A stretch of DNA of 64,000 nt from contig DXGR01000042.1 in assembly GCA_019113825.1 (NCBI GenBank), positions 1 through 64,000 of the forward strand. Reading direction: 5' to 3'. This document shows, in pieces, positions 9,458-20,230 of the stretch. The position numbers were made by a program, and so were the translations under genes. The notes under the pieces were generated by a model, which made no database searches, was not told the DNA's origin, and saw only the letters and a program-made list of their open reading frames with translations. How positions within the stretch are numbered: position 1 is the stretch's first letter; the number at the start of each line of letters is the position of its first letter. The stretch is from Candidatus Stackebrandtia excrementipullorum. Its GTDB lineage: Bacteria; Actinomycetota; Actinomycetes; Mycobacteriales; Micromonosporaceae.

Positions 9458-10612
9458 TCAATCGCAGCGCCACCCCCGCATGCGACCTCTGGGCACGATC
9501 ACCTTCGCCGACAGGAAAAGTATGACCAACCCGACGGCGGTAATGGTCAACACGAAAGCCTGGTCACGCATCTCCTTGCCCGGATCGTCGGGCAGAATCG
9601 GCGCCGCCGCCGGTGCGAGCGCAAGCTCCTCCATGTCCGTGAGCACAGTGGTCAATGCTCGGTACGGGTTGAGTTCACCGTGGCCGACGACCGCGTTCCA
9701 ACCGTCCGGCGGGTGGTTGGCCGTGACCGTTATCCGGTAGGCGATCTCGTCGGGGGTCGCGTCGGGATAGTAGGACTTGAGCAGCGCCGCCGTCGCCGAC
9801 ACGTAGGGCGCCGCGAAACTGGTGCCACCCTCATCGCGCCGTCCGTATCCCCCGCCGGAGGGCGCTGGGCCGTCGATCTCGGCGCCGGGAGCGGCGACGT
9901 CGACATAGTCACGAATGCTGGAGCTTTCCACATGGCCGCCATCGGGTCCGATGCCCGCGACGGCGATGACGTTGTCGTAGGCGGCGGGATATTCGCGGTT
10001 GCCGTCGGCGCCGGAGTTGCCCGCGGCGGCCACCACGACGACGCCTTCGTCGTGAGCACGTTTGATCGCGTTTTCGAGCGCGGTCGTGTGAATCGCCGTC
10101 AACGACAGGTTGATGACATCGGCGCCGTCGTCGATGGCCCGGTTGATGCCGTTCACGACCGGGATCACGGAGTCGCGGTGCGAGGAGCCTTCGATGCTCT
10201 CGATAACCCGGTACGACAGGATCTTCGCCCCGGGAGCAATGCCGTGAAACGGTGACGACCCGTCGGCTTTGCCCGCGATGATGCCGGCGACGAGGGTGCC
10301 GTGCGACGCCATGTCACAGCGCGGGCCCATCTCGTCCTCGGTGAAGTCGTAGGCACCGGCGACCTGGCCCTTCAAAATGGGATGTTCACCGACACCGGAG
10401 TCGATGACCGCGACCTTGACGCCTTCGCCCTGGGTCAGGGGCCAGATCCGTTCGGGCTGAAGCCTTTCCAACGGCCACGGTCGTTGTGGCATGGGTTCTT
10501 CGCGGAATTCGGGCTCGCAGTCCTCGGCGTATGCCGGGGAAGGCGCGAGAACAATCGACGACGCCGCGATCAGGATGATCGCCGTGAAACGGCCCAGCCG
10601 CCGCCAGAACAC
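9458..10612 (-). CDS. Mycosin-like (MycP) subtilisin-family serine protease, type VII secretion-associated
   Basis: 384 aa; signal peptide, VAVIDSGVGEHP (Asp), SHGTLVAGIIAG (His), GTSFAAPYVSATAAL (Ser), C-terminal TM segment QAFVLTITAVGLVILFLSAKVIVPRGR. Confidence 0.88.
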   Translation of the reverse strand: MFWRRLGRFTAIILIAASSIVLAPSPAYAEDCEPEFREEPMPQRPWPLERLQPERIWPLTQGEGVKVAVIDSGVGEHPILKGQVAGAYDFTEDEMGPRCDMASHGTLVAGIIAGKADGSSPFHGIAPGAKILSYRVIESIEGSSHRDSVIPVVNGINRAIDDGADVINLSLTAIHTTALENAIKRAHDEGVVVVAAAGNSGADGNREYPAAYDNVIAVAGIGPDGGHVESSSIRDYVDVAAPGAEIDGPAPSGGGYGRRDEGGTSFAAPYVSATAALLKSYYPDATPDEIAYRITVTANHPPDGWNAVVGHGELNPYRALTTVLTDMEELALAPAAAPILPDDPGKEMRDQAFVLTITAVGLVILFLSAKVIVPRGRMRGWRCD

Positions 10613-10665
10613 CGAAGGTCACCTCCTGGTCAGTGGTGGAGCCGCCGATCCGGCTCCACCGGCGT

Positions 10666-12312
10666 TCAATTCGACACCGGTTGTGGTGCCCCGTCTTGAC
10701 GCCCGTGCGGAACCTGGTCGTATTGGCCGGTGATGATGTTGGCCATGTGGCCGCGTGCTTCGTTGTCGGCGTCCCAGTAGCCGGAGTGGCCGCCGTCGGA
10801 TGCCGGGAACACGCGCCCGCCGAAGTCGTGGTCGATCGGGTCGTTGCCGTGGATCTGCGATACCCAACGGATCGAGTCGTCGGACGACCTGGTCGCCCAC
10901 ACGTTCTCCGCGTCTAGTCCTATGTAGTCTGCCGCGGTGTTGCTCGCGGAGAACCCGCCACCGGGGCTGGCCACCTGGACGAGGTTGTCGATCTGAAGAT
11001 CGTGATTGTGTGCGGCGTATCCGATGGTGGAGGCCCCGTAACTGTGTCCCATCAGCGTGTTGATGGACGGAGCTCCCTCGTGTGTGGCCCTCAAACCCTG
11101 TTGGAAGTTCGCCAGATCGGCCCCGGCGTCCTCGTAATAGTGGTCGAAGATGGCGTTGGGTACGACACGGTTCGGGGCGTCGTATCCGAGCCAGGCGACG
11201 GCCGCGGTGCTCTTGTCGGGCATGACACCGGCGGCGTCGGACTGCATCGCCATCGACCGCGACACGATGCTCTCCAGCCCCTCGGCGTCGGCGCCGGTGC
11301 CGGGCACGAAGGTCACAACATGGTCGGCGGTGTCCGGGTTACCGACCGCGATGACGGCTTGACCGTCGGCAGCGGAATCGTAGTCCAACAGGTACAACTG
11401 TTCGGCGGAATCGGTGCGCCCCAACTGCCCCTGAATGTGGTCGAGGTTTTCGAGCCTCGTGTTGACGTCACGCAGCTCCCGCTGCGCCTGGGTGGCCTCG
11501 TAAGCCTGCACGTCGTGCGGCGAATAACTTTGCCGCCGCAGGTCGCGGACCCGTTCCTCCAGTTCCGTCCGCTGGCCGGTCAGGGTTCCGCGTTCGGCGT
11601 CCATCCCGAGCCGATTCGCCTGGTCACGTGCCGTCGCGGGGACACCGTCCAGCGCGCCGATCTCGTGGGGTCGTGAAGTGATCAGCTGTTCCTGCTGTTC
11701 CAGCGACAGGTCATCCCACCACTGCTTGACCTGCTGCGGGTTGGAACCCTCCGGCGGAACCTCACCCGTGCTTTGTGTACCTGCCATGCGGACGTTGGTG
11801 GCTCCGGTCAGGGCCACGAGTTCGCTTTGAGCGCGCTGGTCGGCGGTGTTGGCGCGCATCACGGCGTCTCTGAGATAACCGGCGACCTGTTGAGCGCGTT
11901 GTTGTGCGGCGGCGACGGCGGCCGGCGACGGGTTGCTCCCCAGAGCGGACCAGTTGACGTGCACGGAACCGTCCTCGCCGACGTGCCCGGGGATCTGGGG
12001 CGCCATCGCGACGGCAGACTCGAGCATCTGCTTGGACGCGTCGATCTCACCGGCCAACGTGGAGACCACGTGGTCGACTCTACCGTACGACTGTGCCGTG
12101 TTTCCGAAGTCCTGCGTGTGTGTGGCGAGTCGGTGAGACGCCGCGTCGGAGTCGGCTCCAACCCAGGCGGCTGTCAGCCCCACCCGGTGTCGGTCGGTGT
12201 CGGCGCCGTACTGTTCCAGTTCACGAGCCAGCTTGCGGGCACCGTCTGCAGTGGTCCTCAGCGAGGCCGAGTCGGCCTGACGCAACTGTTGGAACGACAC
12301 CATGGCCGTCAT
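10666..12312 (-). CDS. WXG100-like N-terminus fused to DUF1023-type alpha/beta hydrolase
   Basis: 548 aa; N-terminal helical WVGADSDAA..; C-terminal NTLMGHSYGASTIGYAA nucleophile elbow and HSGYWD. Confidence 0.8.
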   Translation of the reverse strand: MTAMVSFQQLRQADSASLRTTADGARKLARELEQYGADTDRHRVGLTAAWVGADSDAASHRLATHTQDFGNTAQSYGRVDHVVSTLAGEIDASKQMLESAVAMAPQIPGHVGEDGSVHVNWSALGSNPSPAAVAAAQQRAQQVAGYLRDAVMRANTADQRAQSELVALTGATNVRMAGTQSTGEVPPEGSNPQQVKQWWDDLSLEQQEQLITSRPHEIGALDGVPATARDQANRLGMDAERGTLTGQRTELEERVRDLRRQSYSPHDVQAYEATQAQRELRDVNTRLENLDHIQGQLGRTDSAEQLYLLDYDSAADGQAVIAVGNPDTADHVVTFVPGTGADAEGLESIVSRSMAMQSDAAGVMPDKSTAAVAWLGYDAPNRVVPNAIFDHYYEDAGADLANFQQGLRATHEGAPSINTLMGHSYGASTIGYAAHNHDLQIDNLVQVASPGGGFSASNTAADYIGLDAENVWATRSSDDSIRWVSQIHGNDPIDHDFGGRVFPASDGGHSGYWDADNEARGHMANIITGQYDQVPHGRQDGAPQPVSN

Positions 12313-12620
12313 CCTCTCCCCGACAGCTGATGGGTGAAGGCACCGAAGTTTTGTGCCTGTCTGCCGTCGTTCATCGCGTGGTTACCGGCCGCCAGGACCA
12401 CCCGGTCGGCCGTGCGCTGCGATTCCAGCGCAAGGTTGCCCGCCAAGTGCTCCAACCGTTCCAGGGTCTGTCGCAGGGTGGAGACGGAGGCGAAACCGTC
12501 GTTGCCGGTGCACCCCTGACACAGGTTTTTGGACATGCTGTGGACGTAGGACTCCGCGTCCTGTCCTACGGTGCGGATCCGGGCACCTAGATTCCGCACC
12601 TCATGCTCACTGATCTGCAT
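12309..12620 (-). CDS. Small WXG100/ESX-like helical protein
   Basis: 103-aa ORF, ATGA overlap with the downstream hydrolase; helical composition typical of ESX-associated small proteins. Confidence 0.6.
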   Translation of the reverse strand: MQISEHEVRNLGARIRTVGQDAESYVHSMSKNLCQGCTGNDGFASVSTLRQTLERLEHLAGNLALESQRTADRVVLAAGNHAMNDGRQAQNFGAFTHQLSGRG

Positions 12621-12815
12621 GTCGGGACCTTTCAGCCATGGACGGTGGCAGTGGGTAAAGCCACTCTAGAGCGATTTGGACCTTAGCGGAAGACCCAAAG
12701 CAAAACGATTTGAGTACTGGTATCCGGGCTCCGCTTTCCCGACGGCGGCGACGCACCACCGTGCAGCGTCATACACCCTCGGCGGCTTCCCCCGTCCGGC
12801 ACGTAACCGAGCGCA

Positions 12816-13463
12816 TCAACCACGCAAGGCGACCAGCTCTTCCATCAGTACCGACATCACATCCGTCAACGCCGACGTCGCCAACTTTTCGGCATCGTCG
12901 TTGGGGCACGGGAGTGTGCAACTCACGGACTGAACGACGAAGACGTGCGAAGCATCCAGGAACGCCCCCGCCGCGTTCTCCTCGAGATCGGACTCGATAC
13001 GGCAATACGCTCCCGCGTCGGTCTCCTCGACGTTGCCGACGAGGTCGTCGGCAAGCCCTTCGGACTCCTCGACCACTTCACAGACATCGGCTTGACCGTC
13101 CGTTTCCACAATCAACAGTGGAACGGCGTGAAGATCGTTCTCCGACAAAACCCTCGCCTCGATCGACACCGTGATCGCCTCGAGCCCTTCGATCCAGCAG
13201 GCACCGTTCTGGTTGGGAATCCCCGCCAGGTTTTCGTCGATCCCCGCGGCGACCGCCTCGCACAACGCAGCCTGTGCCGCATCGTCCAACGGGCCGGCGG
13301 CGAACCGCTCGTCGTTGTCGAGGACCTCCTGAACGGCGGCGACCTCCTCGGGGTCCGCCGACCGCTCGTCGGGATCCGACCCGCCGCAGGCGGCCGCAAA
13401 CGACAGCATCGCCGCGCATACCCCGATGGACAGCAGCCTGGAAGCATGGGTTCGTATCGTCAC
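12816..13463 (-). CDS. Secreted lipoprotein, unknown function
   Basis: 215 aa, lipobox SFAAAC; motif EVLDNDERFAAGPLDDAAQAALCEAV. Confidence 0.75.
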   Translation of the reverse strand: MTIRTHASRLLSIGVCAAMLSFAAACGGSDPDERSADPEEVAAVQEVLDNDERFAAGPLDDAAQAALCEAVAAGIDENLAGIPNQNGACWIEGLEAITVSIEARVLSENDLHAVPLLIVETDGQADVCEVVEESEGLADDLVGNVEETDAGAYCRIESDLEENAAGAFLDASHVFVVQSVSCTLPCPNDDAEKLATSALTDVMSVLMEELVALRG

Positions 13464-13621
13464 CGCGGCTCACCTTTCTCGGTTGCATCGGCTCCCAACC
13501 GTGGAGCCGCAGGCGACTATATCTACAGGTGTCCATGGCTCGTCAAGCATGTGGACGGCACCGTGAATCGGTCACCGTGTGGCCTCACCGAACCGCCGCA
13601 CACGACGTGGGCGTCGCGCCT

Positions 13622-14608
13622 CTACGCCGAATCGCGCTCGATCAACGTCGCCGGGAACACAACGCGCTGCGGCTCCCGTTTCTCGTCGTTGATGCGCTGG
13701 AGAAGCAGCTCCCCGGCGGTTTTCCCGTGTTCACGGGAGGCCGTGGCCATGGTGGTCAGTCTCGGCGAGACCATGGCGGCGGCCTCGATGTCGTCGAAGC
13801 CGACCACGGCGAGATCTTCGGGCACGCCCAGGCCCGCGTCCTTGGCGCCGTAGACGGCACCGATGGCGACGACGTCGTTGACGCAGACGATCGCGTCGGG
13901 TGGTTCGGAAAGCTCCATAAGAGTGGCGACGCCGCGGTTACCGCCCTCGAGGCTTACCGACTCCTCCACGACAAGCTCGGGTGTGTCCCCGACAACGTCC
14001 CGGTATCCGTCCACACGCAACTGTGCCGTTGCGTCGTCATCGTCGGACGTGATGAACGCGATGCGCCGGTACCCCTTGTCGCGCAGATATTGTGCGGCGG
14101 CCGCACCGGATTCCCGGTCCGCGTTGGTGACCACGTCGAAGCGGCCACCGGGCAAGTCCGCGCCGAGAACGACCAGCGGTATTCCCGAGTCCAGCACGGG
14201 TTGGATGTCCGCAGTCGTCTTCCCGACACCGGAGATGACGACGCCGTCGGCCCGGGTACCCATCTGGCGCAGTACCTCGCGCTCGGTGCCCGGATCGCCG
14301 TCGGTGCTGGTGACGATGCAGTGGTACCCGGCCGGCGCGAGCGTGTCCTGAAGGCCTCGTGCGGCGGCGGTGTAGAACGGGTTGGTGATGTCGGGAACGA
14401 CCAGCCCGACGGTGTTGGTGCGGCGGGCTCGCATGCTGCGGGCCAGTTCGTTCGGCCGGTAATCGAGCTCCTCGATGATGGCCATGACCTTGGCGCGCGT
14501 GGCCTCCGACACGGGACGCCGCGAACTAAGCACATGGGACACCGTGGTGACACTGACCCCGGCCTTGGCCGCTACGTCGGTGATACCGACACGGTCACGA
14601 CGTGCCAC
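13622..14608 (-). CDS. LacI-family transcriptional regulator
   Basis: 328 aa; VGITDVAAKAGVSVTTVSHVLSSRRPVSEATRAKVMAIIEELDYRPNELARSMR plus periplasmic-binding-like domain. Confidence 0.93.
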   Translation of the reverse strand: MARRDRVGITDVAAKAGVSVTTVSHVLSSRRPVSEATRAKVMAIIEELDYRPNELARSMRARRTNTVGLVVPDITNPFYTAAARGLQDTLAPAGYHCIVTSTDGDPGTEREVLRQMGTRADGVVISGVGKTTADIQPVLDSGIPLVVLGADLPGGRFDVVTNADRESGAAAAQYLRDKGYRRIAFITSDDDDATAQLRVDGYRDVVGDTPELVVEESVSLEGGNRGVATLMELSEPPDAIVCVNDVVAIGAVYGAKDAGLGVPEDLAVVGFDDIEAAAMVSPRLTTMATASREHGKTAGELLLQRINDEKREPQRVVFPATLIERDSA

Positions 14609-15006
14609 TGGTCACCACTCCTTTAACGTCTCGATCGGTTACAAGCCGTTCATCGTCGACTCTACCGGTTCGCAATACGATTTGCGTTCCATAGCAGCTG
14701 CCGAGTCCCATCCTGCCCAACACTCGTAATCGACACGCACGACGCGCCCGCACGGTTGCACTCGCACCGCATAAAACCGCACATCGACCGGCAACCCACT
14801 CCCGTCGCCACCACTTCGACCCCCCTCGGGCTTCACACAACGCCGCTCATTCGGAAGAAGCCAGAACCAACATGGGCTTGACCATAAAACAGGACATATG
14901 GGCGGTTTCGCCACCCCCTCCGGTGCGACATGCGGCACACCCCCGCCAATGCGCGCCACCCGAACAACCACCACCGTCCACACACCACCCGCCTGCGGGG
15001 GAGACC

Positions 15007-15042
15007 CCTGCCCGGATGAACCGATCGGCTCATCCGGGCAGG
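15007..15042. terminator. Strong inverted repeat, likely terminator at 3' end of the beta-helix gene
   Basis: CCTGCCCGGATGA-ACCGATCGGC-TCATCCGGGCAGG: 13-bp perfect stem. Confidence 0.6.
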
Positions 15043-15109
15043 TGCGCATCGCGGCCGGGCATTACCCGATGCGCACACGTGCAGGTCTAACCCCTGCACA
15101 CGGTCCGTT

Positions 15110-16201
15110 CTATGTGTTCCCCCAGGTCTTCACACGGTCTTGCCCCTTGTTGTCACAACCGGAACCACCGGTGGTGTACCGGTCTCCATACACGTACGCC
15201 CAGTTGCCCACAACGCTTCCGTCGTAACCGGAGATGTTGTCGTTGTTGTAAAACTTGTTGCCGTGCGAGGCACATTCACGGGCCTGATCGTTCTGATCCG
15301 CACACCACTGGTGGCAGAACCAATCCGAGTACTGCGCCCTCACACCCGTCCGCTTGAACGAGTTGTCGTAGAAGCTGTTGTTGTTGCTGTCGTTGCGGAC
15401 CCGGACCGGATCACCACTGATGTATTCGAAGCGGCTGTCGAAAACCTTGTTGCCGTTGCTGTGGTGCGCAGCGTAGACACCATGCATCATGCCCCCGTTG
15501 GGCGCGGCGTTCTCGATATTGGTGAAGGTGATGTTGCGGAACGTGTTGTTGCTGGAGTTCCACAGGTTGATGGCACCGTAACCGGGGTTGCCACCGGTGT
15601 GTTTGCTACCGATGTTCGAAAACCACATGTTCTCGACGGTGTTCTTATTCAAGCCGACACCATCGGCCCGCACCATGCCGTTGACGGTCTTGGTCTTGCC
15701 GCGGAACTGCAAACCGCCGCTGCTGTAGTCCTGAACCTTCAGACCGTAGAAGTGCAGATTCGCGTTTCCGCCGTCCTCACCGGCGGGCGTGGAGGCGGAA
15801 AACCAGTAGCCGTTCTTGTTGTTGCCGCTGAAAACCGGTCGACTGTCGGACTTGAGCCGCTTGAAGGTGATGGAGTGCCCGGGCACGGTGAACTGCCACT
15901 TGGTGGTCCCGGCGACGTAGGTGCCCTTGTCGATGAGGACTTCGACGTCGGTGGTGGGCTTGGCTTTCACGAGCGCCTGCTCGGCACCCTCCAGCGACGC
16001 CACCGCCTTGGCGAGCGTGCTGCCGTCGTTCTTGTCGGACCCCTTGGTCGACATGTACACCTTGTACGGTCCGTCGGCAGCGGTGACCGTGTCGGTCGTC
16101 GTTTCGGCCGATGCGACATAGGCGGAGCCGGTGAAAACCAAGGCCACCGCCGCCACGACGGAGGCGAGTGCGACTACTCGTTTGCGCATGGACGGCACCA
16201 T
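15110..16201 (-). CDS. Secreted right-handed beta-helix / pectate-lyase-like protein
   Basis: Signal peptide MRKRVVALASVVAAVALVFTGSAYVASA; Asn-rich rungs NSSNNTFRNITFTNIENAA, NSNNNSFYDNSFKRTGV; YKVYMSTKGSDKNDGST start of fold. Confidence 0.85.
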   Translation of the reverse strand: MVPSMRKRVVALASVVAAVALVFTGSAYVASAETTTDTVTAADGPYKVYMSTKGSDKNDGSTLAKAVASLEGAEQALVKAKPTTDVEVLIDKGTYVAGTTKWQFTVPGHSITFKRLKSDSRPVFSGNNKNGYWFSASTPAGEDGGNANLHFYGLKVQDYSSGGLQFRGKTKTVNGMVRADGVGLNKNTVENMWFSNIGSKHTGGNPGYGAINLWNSSNNTFRNITFTNIENAAPNGGMMHGVYAAHHSNGNKVFDSRFEYISGDPVRVRNDSNNNSFYDNSFKRTGVRAQYSDWFCHQWCADQNDQARECASHGNKFYNNDNISGYDGSVVGNWAYVYGDRYTTGGSGCDNKGQDRVKTWGNT

Positions 16202-16446
16202 ATGGCCTCCTCAAGTCCACGAGCAAGGCTTGAGATGGTGACTTTTACCGGCCGGCAGGACCATCGCCCACAAAACCCCGCGTTTCCGCAGGTCGGACAC
16301 CGCTTAGCGGACAGTACCGCCATCGGCACGGCCGTTTTCATGGATGTTTTATGGCCCCACCACCGACCACTTAACACAGATTTAACAACAGTCCGATCGT
16401 CACCACACGCCTCGCGACCACCGCGTCGACGGCTCGCATTCATCCA

Positions 16447-18571
16447 TTGTGCACAAAGGTGCACATCGCGCTCGATTGCGCGATACTGGAAACCGTGACC
16501 GACCTGATGCGCGACCCGGCACTTGCCGTCGTGGTCACCCTCGTCGCCACCGTCGTTGCAACGCTCACATGGCTCTACCCACGAAAACCACGGCCGACCG
16601 CCGCACGGCTCACACCCTCCGAAATCGAGGAGCAACTGGCCACACTGTCACATACCGTTACGCGCCATTGGCGTCAACAACTGCCGAAGCAGGGCCTGGA
16701 CCCCGCAGCAGACCTACCCGTCCGACCCGGTTGGAGCGCCGACGTGGACACGGCGTCGCCCAGCCTCGACGTCATGTTCGGCGGCGCCATCTCCGGGCAC
16801 ATCCGACGCCTGCATCTGACGGGACGGACCACCACCACCGCCGCAGGCGACTTCCTGACTTTGCCCACCCGGCAACTGGTCGTCTTGGGCCGCCCCGGGG
16901 CGGGGAAGTCGGTACTGGCGGGCCTGTTGGCGCGTGACCTGCAAGGCAAGCGCCGACAACTCGGGCGACGGGTTCCCGTGGTGTTCACGGCCGCCGGCTG
17001 GCGCCCCCGGCCACGCCACTCACCTCTTGGATGGCCGACGTGTTGACGCTCGACTTCGGTATCGCTCGGGCCACCGCCCGACAGCTCATCGACCTCGGGG
17101 CCGTCATGCCGATCGTGGACGGACTGGACGAATGCGCAGACCCCGGCACCGCCGTCCGACAACTTCACGAATGGGCGCAGCGGGACACCCCGTTTGTCGT
17201 GACGTGCCGCAACCGTCCGTTCCTCGACGCCCACACCGATCACGGAGCACTCGCCCGGGCCGCAGTGGTCGAGCTTCGTCCACTGAACCCCGAAGACTCC
17301 CTGAACTATTTGGACCCGCATCGGGCCGCCCGCTGGGAAAAGGCCCGCGACAAGATCGAACAGAACGAGGCACTGGCCACAGTGCTGACCAGTCCTCTCA
17401 TGGTGAGCCTCGCCCGAGATCGCTACCGGCACATCCATCCCGATGAACTGTGCACCATGGATCAACCGGAGACGTTGTCCGAGGTCCTTCTCGACCAGTT
17501 CATACCCATGGCCTTTGCCGAAGAAACCGGTGAATATTCGGCCGCCAACGCCCACCGGTGGTTGACCTTCATCGCCGAACACCTGCACCGCCGCAACAGC
17601 GCACTCATCGCATGGTGAGAACTCCACCTACGGCACCGAGCGGCTTCCCGCTCGAAAACCGCACCTGAACACCGCCGGCCTTCGAACGCGCTGGTGGGAT
17701 TCAGGCTCGTTGATCACGGCCCTGGTTCCCAGCGGGTACTTCGGTGTGATCGTCGGGTCGATGGCCGGTTGGCAGGTCGGGTTGGGAGCCGCATGCCTTA
17801 CCCTGCTGGTCTTGGCCGCATTCTCCCAGCACCACATCAGGGTGTCGGTTCAGCCTTTCGACGGCAGCATCGACCCCGCCACGTCTCACGCCCTGGACCG
17901 CGCCCATACGTGGTCCCTCCTCGTTGCCACGGTCGGCGGCGGGCTTTTCATCGGCGCCGTGGTCGCATACGCCCTCTGGCTTGATGCGGGTCGGCCACGG
18001 GCGTGGGTATGGGGGTCACCACATGTTTGATGACGATGCTGTTTCTCGGTTTCAAGGCGGCCAGGCCCACCCGACTTCTCGAGGACATCACCTCGCAGCA
18101 AGAGCAGCTACACCACGCACAACACGATAAACGGTTTATCCTCATCGCGATGTCGGTGTGCACCGCAACGATATGCATCGGCGTGTGGACAACAGTGGCT
18201 TTCGTTCAAGGTCCCGTCATCGCGCTGAGCTTTCTCCCGTTGGCTGTTCCTTCGGCGCCATGGTCGGCCTCGCCGCAACGTACTCGGGGTCGGTGGAACC
18301 CGGGTTCCGCGCGCGTCCCGAGAGACCAGTCCCGTAGCCGCATACGCTGGCCGAATTGGCGCCGACAGCGTGGCTGCGACACCAGATCACCCGGCGGACG
18401 TTGGCTCGCAAAGGTCTACCTCCCAAGAACGTCATCGGGTTTCTTCAATCCGCCCACGAGCGCGGTGTGCTCCGGCAGACCGGAGGCCACTACCGGTTTC
18501 GGCACGCCCTCCTACAGGAGCACCTCGTCGACCGTGCCTCTGCCGACAAACCGGCGATACTCGACTCCTGA
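16447..18571 (+). pseudogene. Decayed NACHT-domain NTPase with TM segments
   Basis: Pieces in different frames: N-terminal TM and P-loop LVVLGRPGAGKSVLAGLLARDL (16447-17046), IVDGLDECADPGTAVRQL (17031-17618), TM segments (17710-18030, 18003-18250), C-terminal FLQSAHERGVLRQTGGHYRFRHALLQEHLVDR (18356-18571). Confidence 0.82.
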
Positions 18572-18575
18572 ACGG

Positions 18576-19478
18576 TCACGACGACTTGTCGGCGTCGGCC
18601 AACAACATGAAGTAGCAGTCGTCGAGGTCGGTACTCTGCCTGGCGAACTCGGCGCCGGCCCTCGTCAACTCCGCCGCGACCGCCGTCGACGCCTCGCCGT
18701 CGACCGGAAACAGCACGGTTCTACCGGCCACGGGGGTGACGGTTCCGAAACGCGACAGATCCGGGACCGTGTCGCCCGAGATGACGAACTTCTCGGTGGC
18801 GGGCAACCGCTTCAACAGGTTCGGGACGGTGTCGGTGCCGACGATGTCGCCGTCGGACAACATGGCGACACGGTCGCTGAGAATCTGAGCCTCCGACATG
18901 TCGTGCGTGGTGATGAGGATCGACGTCTCGTCGCGAACGTCGGTGAGCATCTTCCACATCTGCCGCCGCGCGGCGGGATCGAGTGCGGTCGTGGGCTCGT
19001 CCAGCAGCAACAGCTTCGGCCTCGTCGCCAACGCCATGGCCAGGATGACGCGTCGCTGATAGCCGCCGGACAGTTTCTGTGCACGAACGTCCCTGCGGTC
19101 CCACAGGTCCAGCGCGGTCAGCAGTTCCCGGGTGCGGGCGGCGGCGGTTTTACGGTTGACACCCCGGGCGCGAAGATACAGGTCGACATGTTCACGAGGC
19201 GTGGTGAAGGGGTCGGGCGCAACGCCTTGCGGGACAAGGGCAAGAGTGCGTCGGACCGTCGCCGCGTCGGTGGCGACGTCGACGCCGTCGATGATCACGT
19301 CACCGCTGTCCGGCCGCAACAACGTACTCACAATGCTGGTCAACGTCGTTTTTCCGGCACCGTTCGGTCCGACCAGCGTGAGGATCTCGCCGCGTTCGAT
19401 GTCCATCGATACGCCGTTCAAGGCGACGACCTTGCCGAAACTCTTCGACACCGAACGTAGTTGGGCGACGTGGTTCAC
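18576..19478 (-). CDS. ABC transporter ATP-binding protein (RiPP operon)
   Basis: LTLVGPNGAGKTTL, QKLSGGYQRRVILAMAL, LLLLDEPTTALDP. Confidence 0.95.
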   Translation of the reverse strand: MNHVAQLRSVSKSFGKVVALNGVSMDIERGEILTLVGPNGAGKTTLTSIVSTLLRPDSGDVIIDGVDVATDAATVRRTLALVPQGVAPDPFTTPREHVDLYLRARGVNRKTAAARTRELLTALDLWDRRDVRAQKLSGGYQRRVILAMALATRPKLLLLDEPTTALDPAARRQMWKMLTDVRDETSILITTHDMSEAQILSDRVAMLSDGDIVGTDTVPNLLKRLPATEKFVISGDTVPDLSRFGTVTPVAGRTVLFPVDGEASTAVAAELTRAGAEFARQSTDLDDCYFMLLADADKSS

Positions 19479-20230
19479 GTGTTCCTCCTCGGGCGCACGA
19501 TGTGTCCGGTCCCGCGGTTGGGAAGGCCTTCTCCCCCGTCGACGACGATGTCGGCGCCGGTTATGTGGCGGGCCGCCGACGACGCCAGGAAGCAGGCCGT
19601 CTCGGCGATGTCGGTGACGGTGCCCGCACGTCCCAGGGGAATGGACGCGGCCAAGCCGGCGAGCTCGACGATGGACAAACCGTCCGGGCGCTCCTCGGCG
19701 AGGAAACGGGTCCCGACAACGGATCCGGGGCTGATGACGTTGACACGCACTCGATGTCGACCCGCCGGCGAGGCCAGCGACTTCGCCAGGTTGGTCAAAG
19801 CGGCTTTGGCCGCCGCGTATGCGGGGTGCGACGGGGAACCGTCACGAGCCACGATGGACCCGATGTACAGGAGAGCGCCGGCGTTGTCGGCCAAGAGCGG
19901 AATGCCGTGCTTCGCCAGCAGGAATCCGGCGCCGGCGTGGACGGCCATGACCCGATCCCAGTCGTCGACCGTCACCTCGACCAACGGCTTTTGTGGCCCG
20001 AGAACACCCGCACAGTGCACGATCGCGTCGATACGGCCGTGCGCGCCCACAATCTCGTCGAGGGCCTTGATCACGGCGTCTTCACTGGTGACATCGCACG
20101 CGATGACGCCGTCGTCCGTGCCGTCGAGGTCCAGACCGGCCGCTACACCACCGCGTTCCCGCCACAACCGCATACAGTCGGCACCGATACCGCTTGCTGC
20201 TCCCGTCACCACCATGACCCGTGTGTTCAT
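19475..20230 (-). CDS. SDR-family oxidoreductase (RiPP operon)
   Basis: MNTRVMVVTGAASGIGADCMRLW..., YAAAKAAL, PGSVVGTRF; start ATG at 20230; 4-nt overlaps with both neighbours. Confidence 0.9.
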   Translation of the reverse strand: MNTRVMVVTGAASGIGADCMRLWRERGGVAAGLDLDGTDDGVIACDVTSEDAVIKALDEIVGAHGRIDAIVHCAGVLGPQKPLVEVTVDDWDRVMAVHAGAGFLLAKHGIPLLADNAGALLYIGSIVARDGSPSHPAYAAAKAALTNLAKSLASPAGRHRVRVNVISPGSVVGTRFLAEERPDGLSIVELAGLAASIPLGRAGTVTDIAETACFLASSAARHITGADIVVDGGEGLPNRGTGHIVRPRRNT

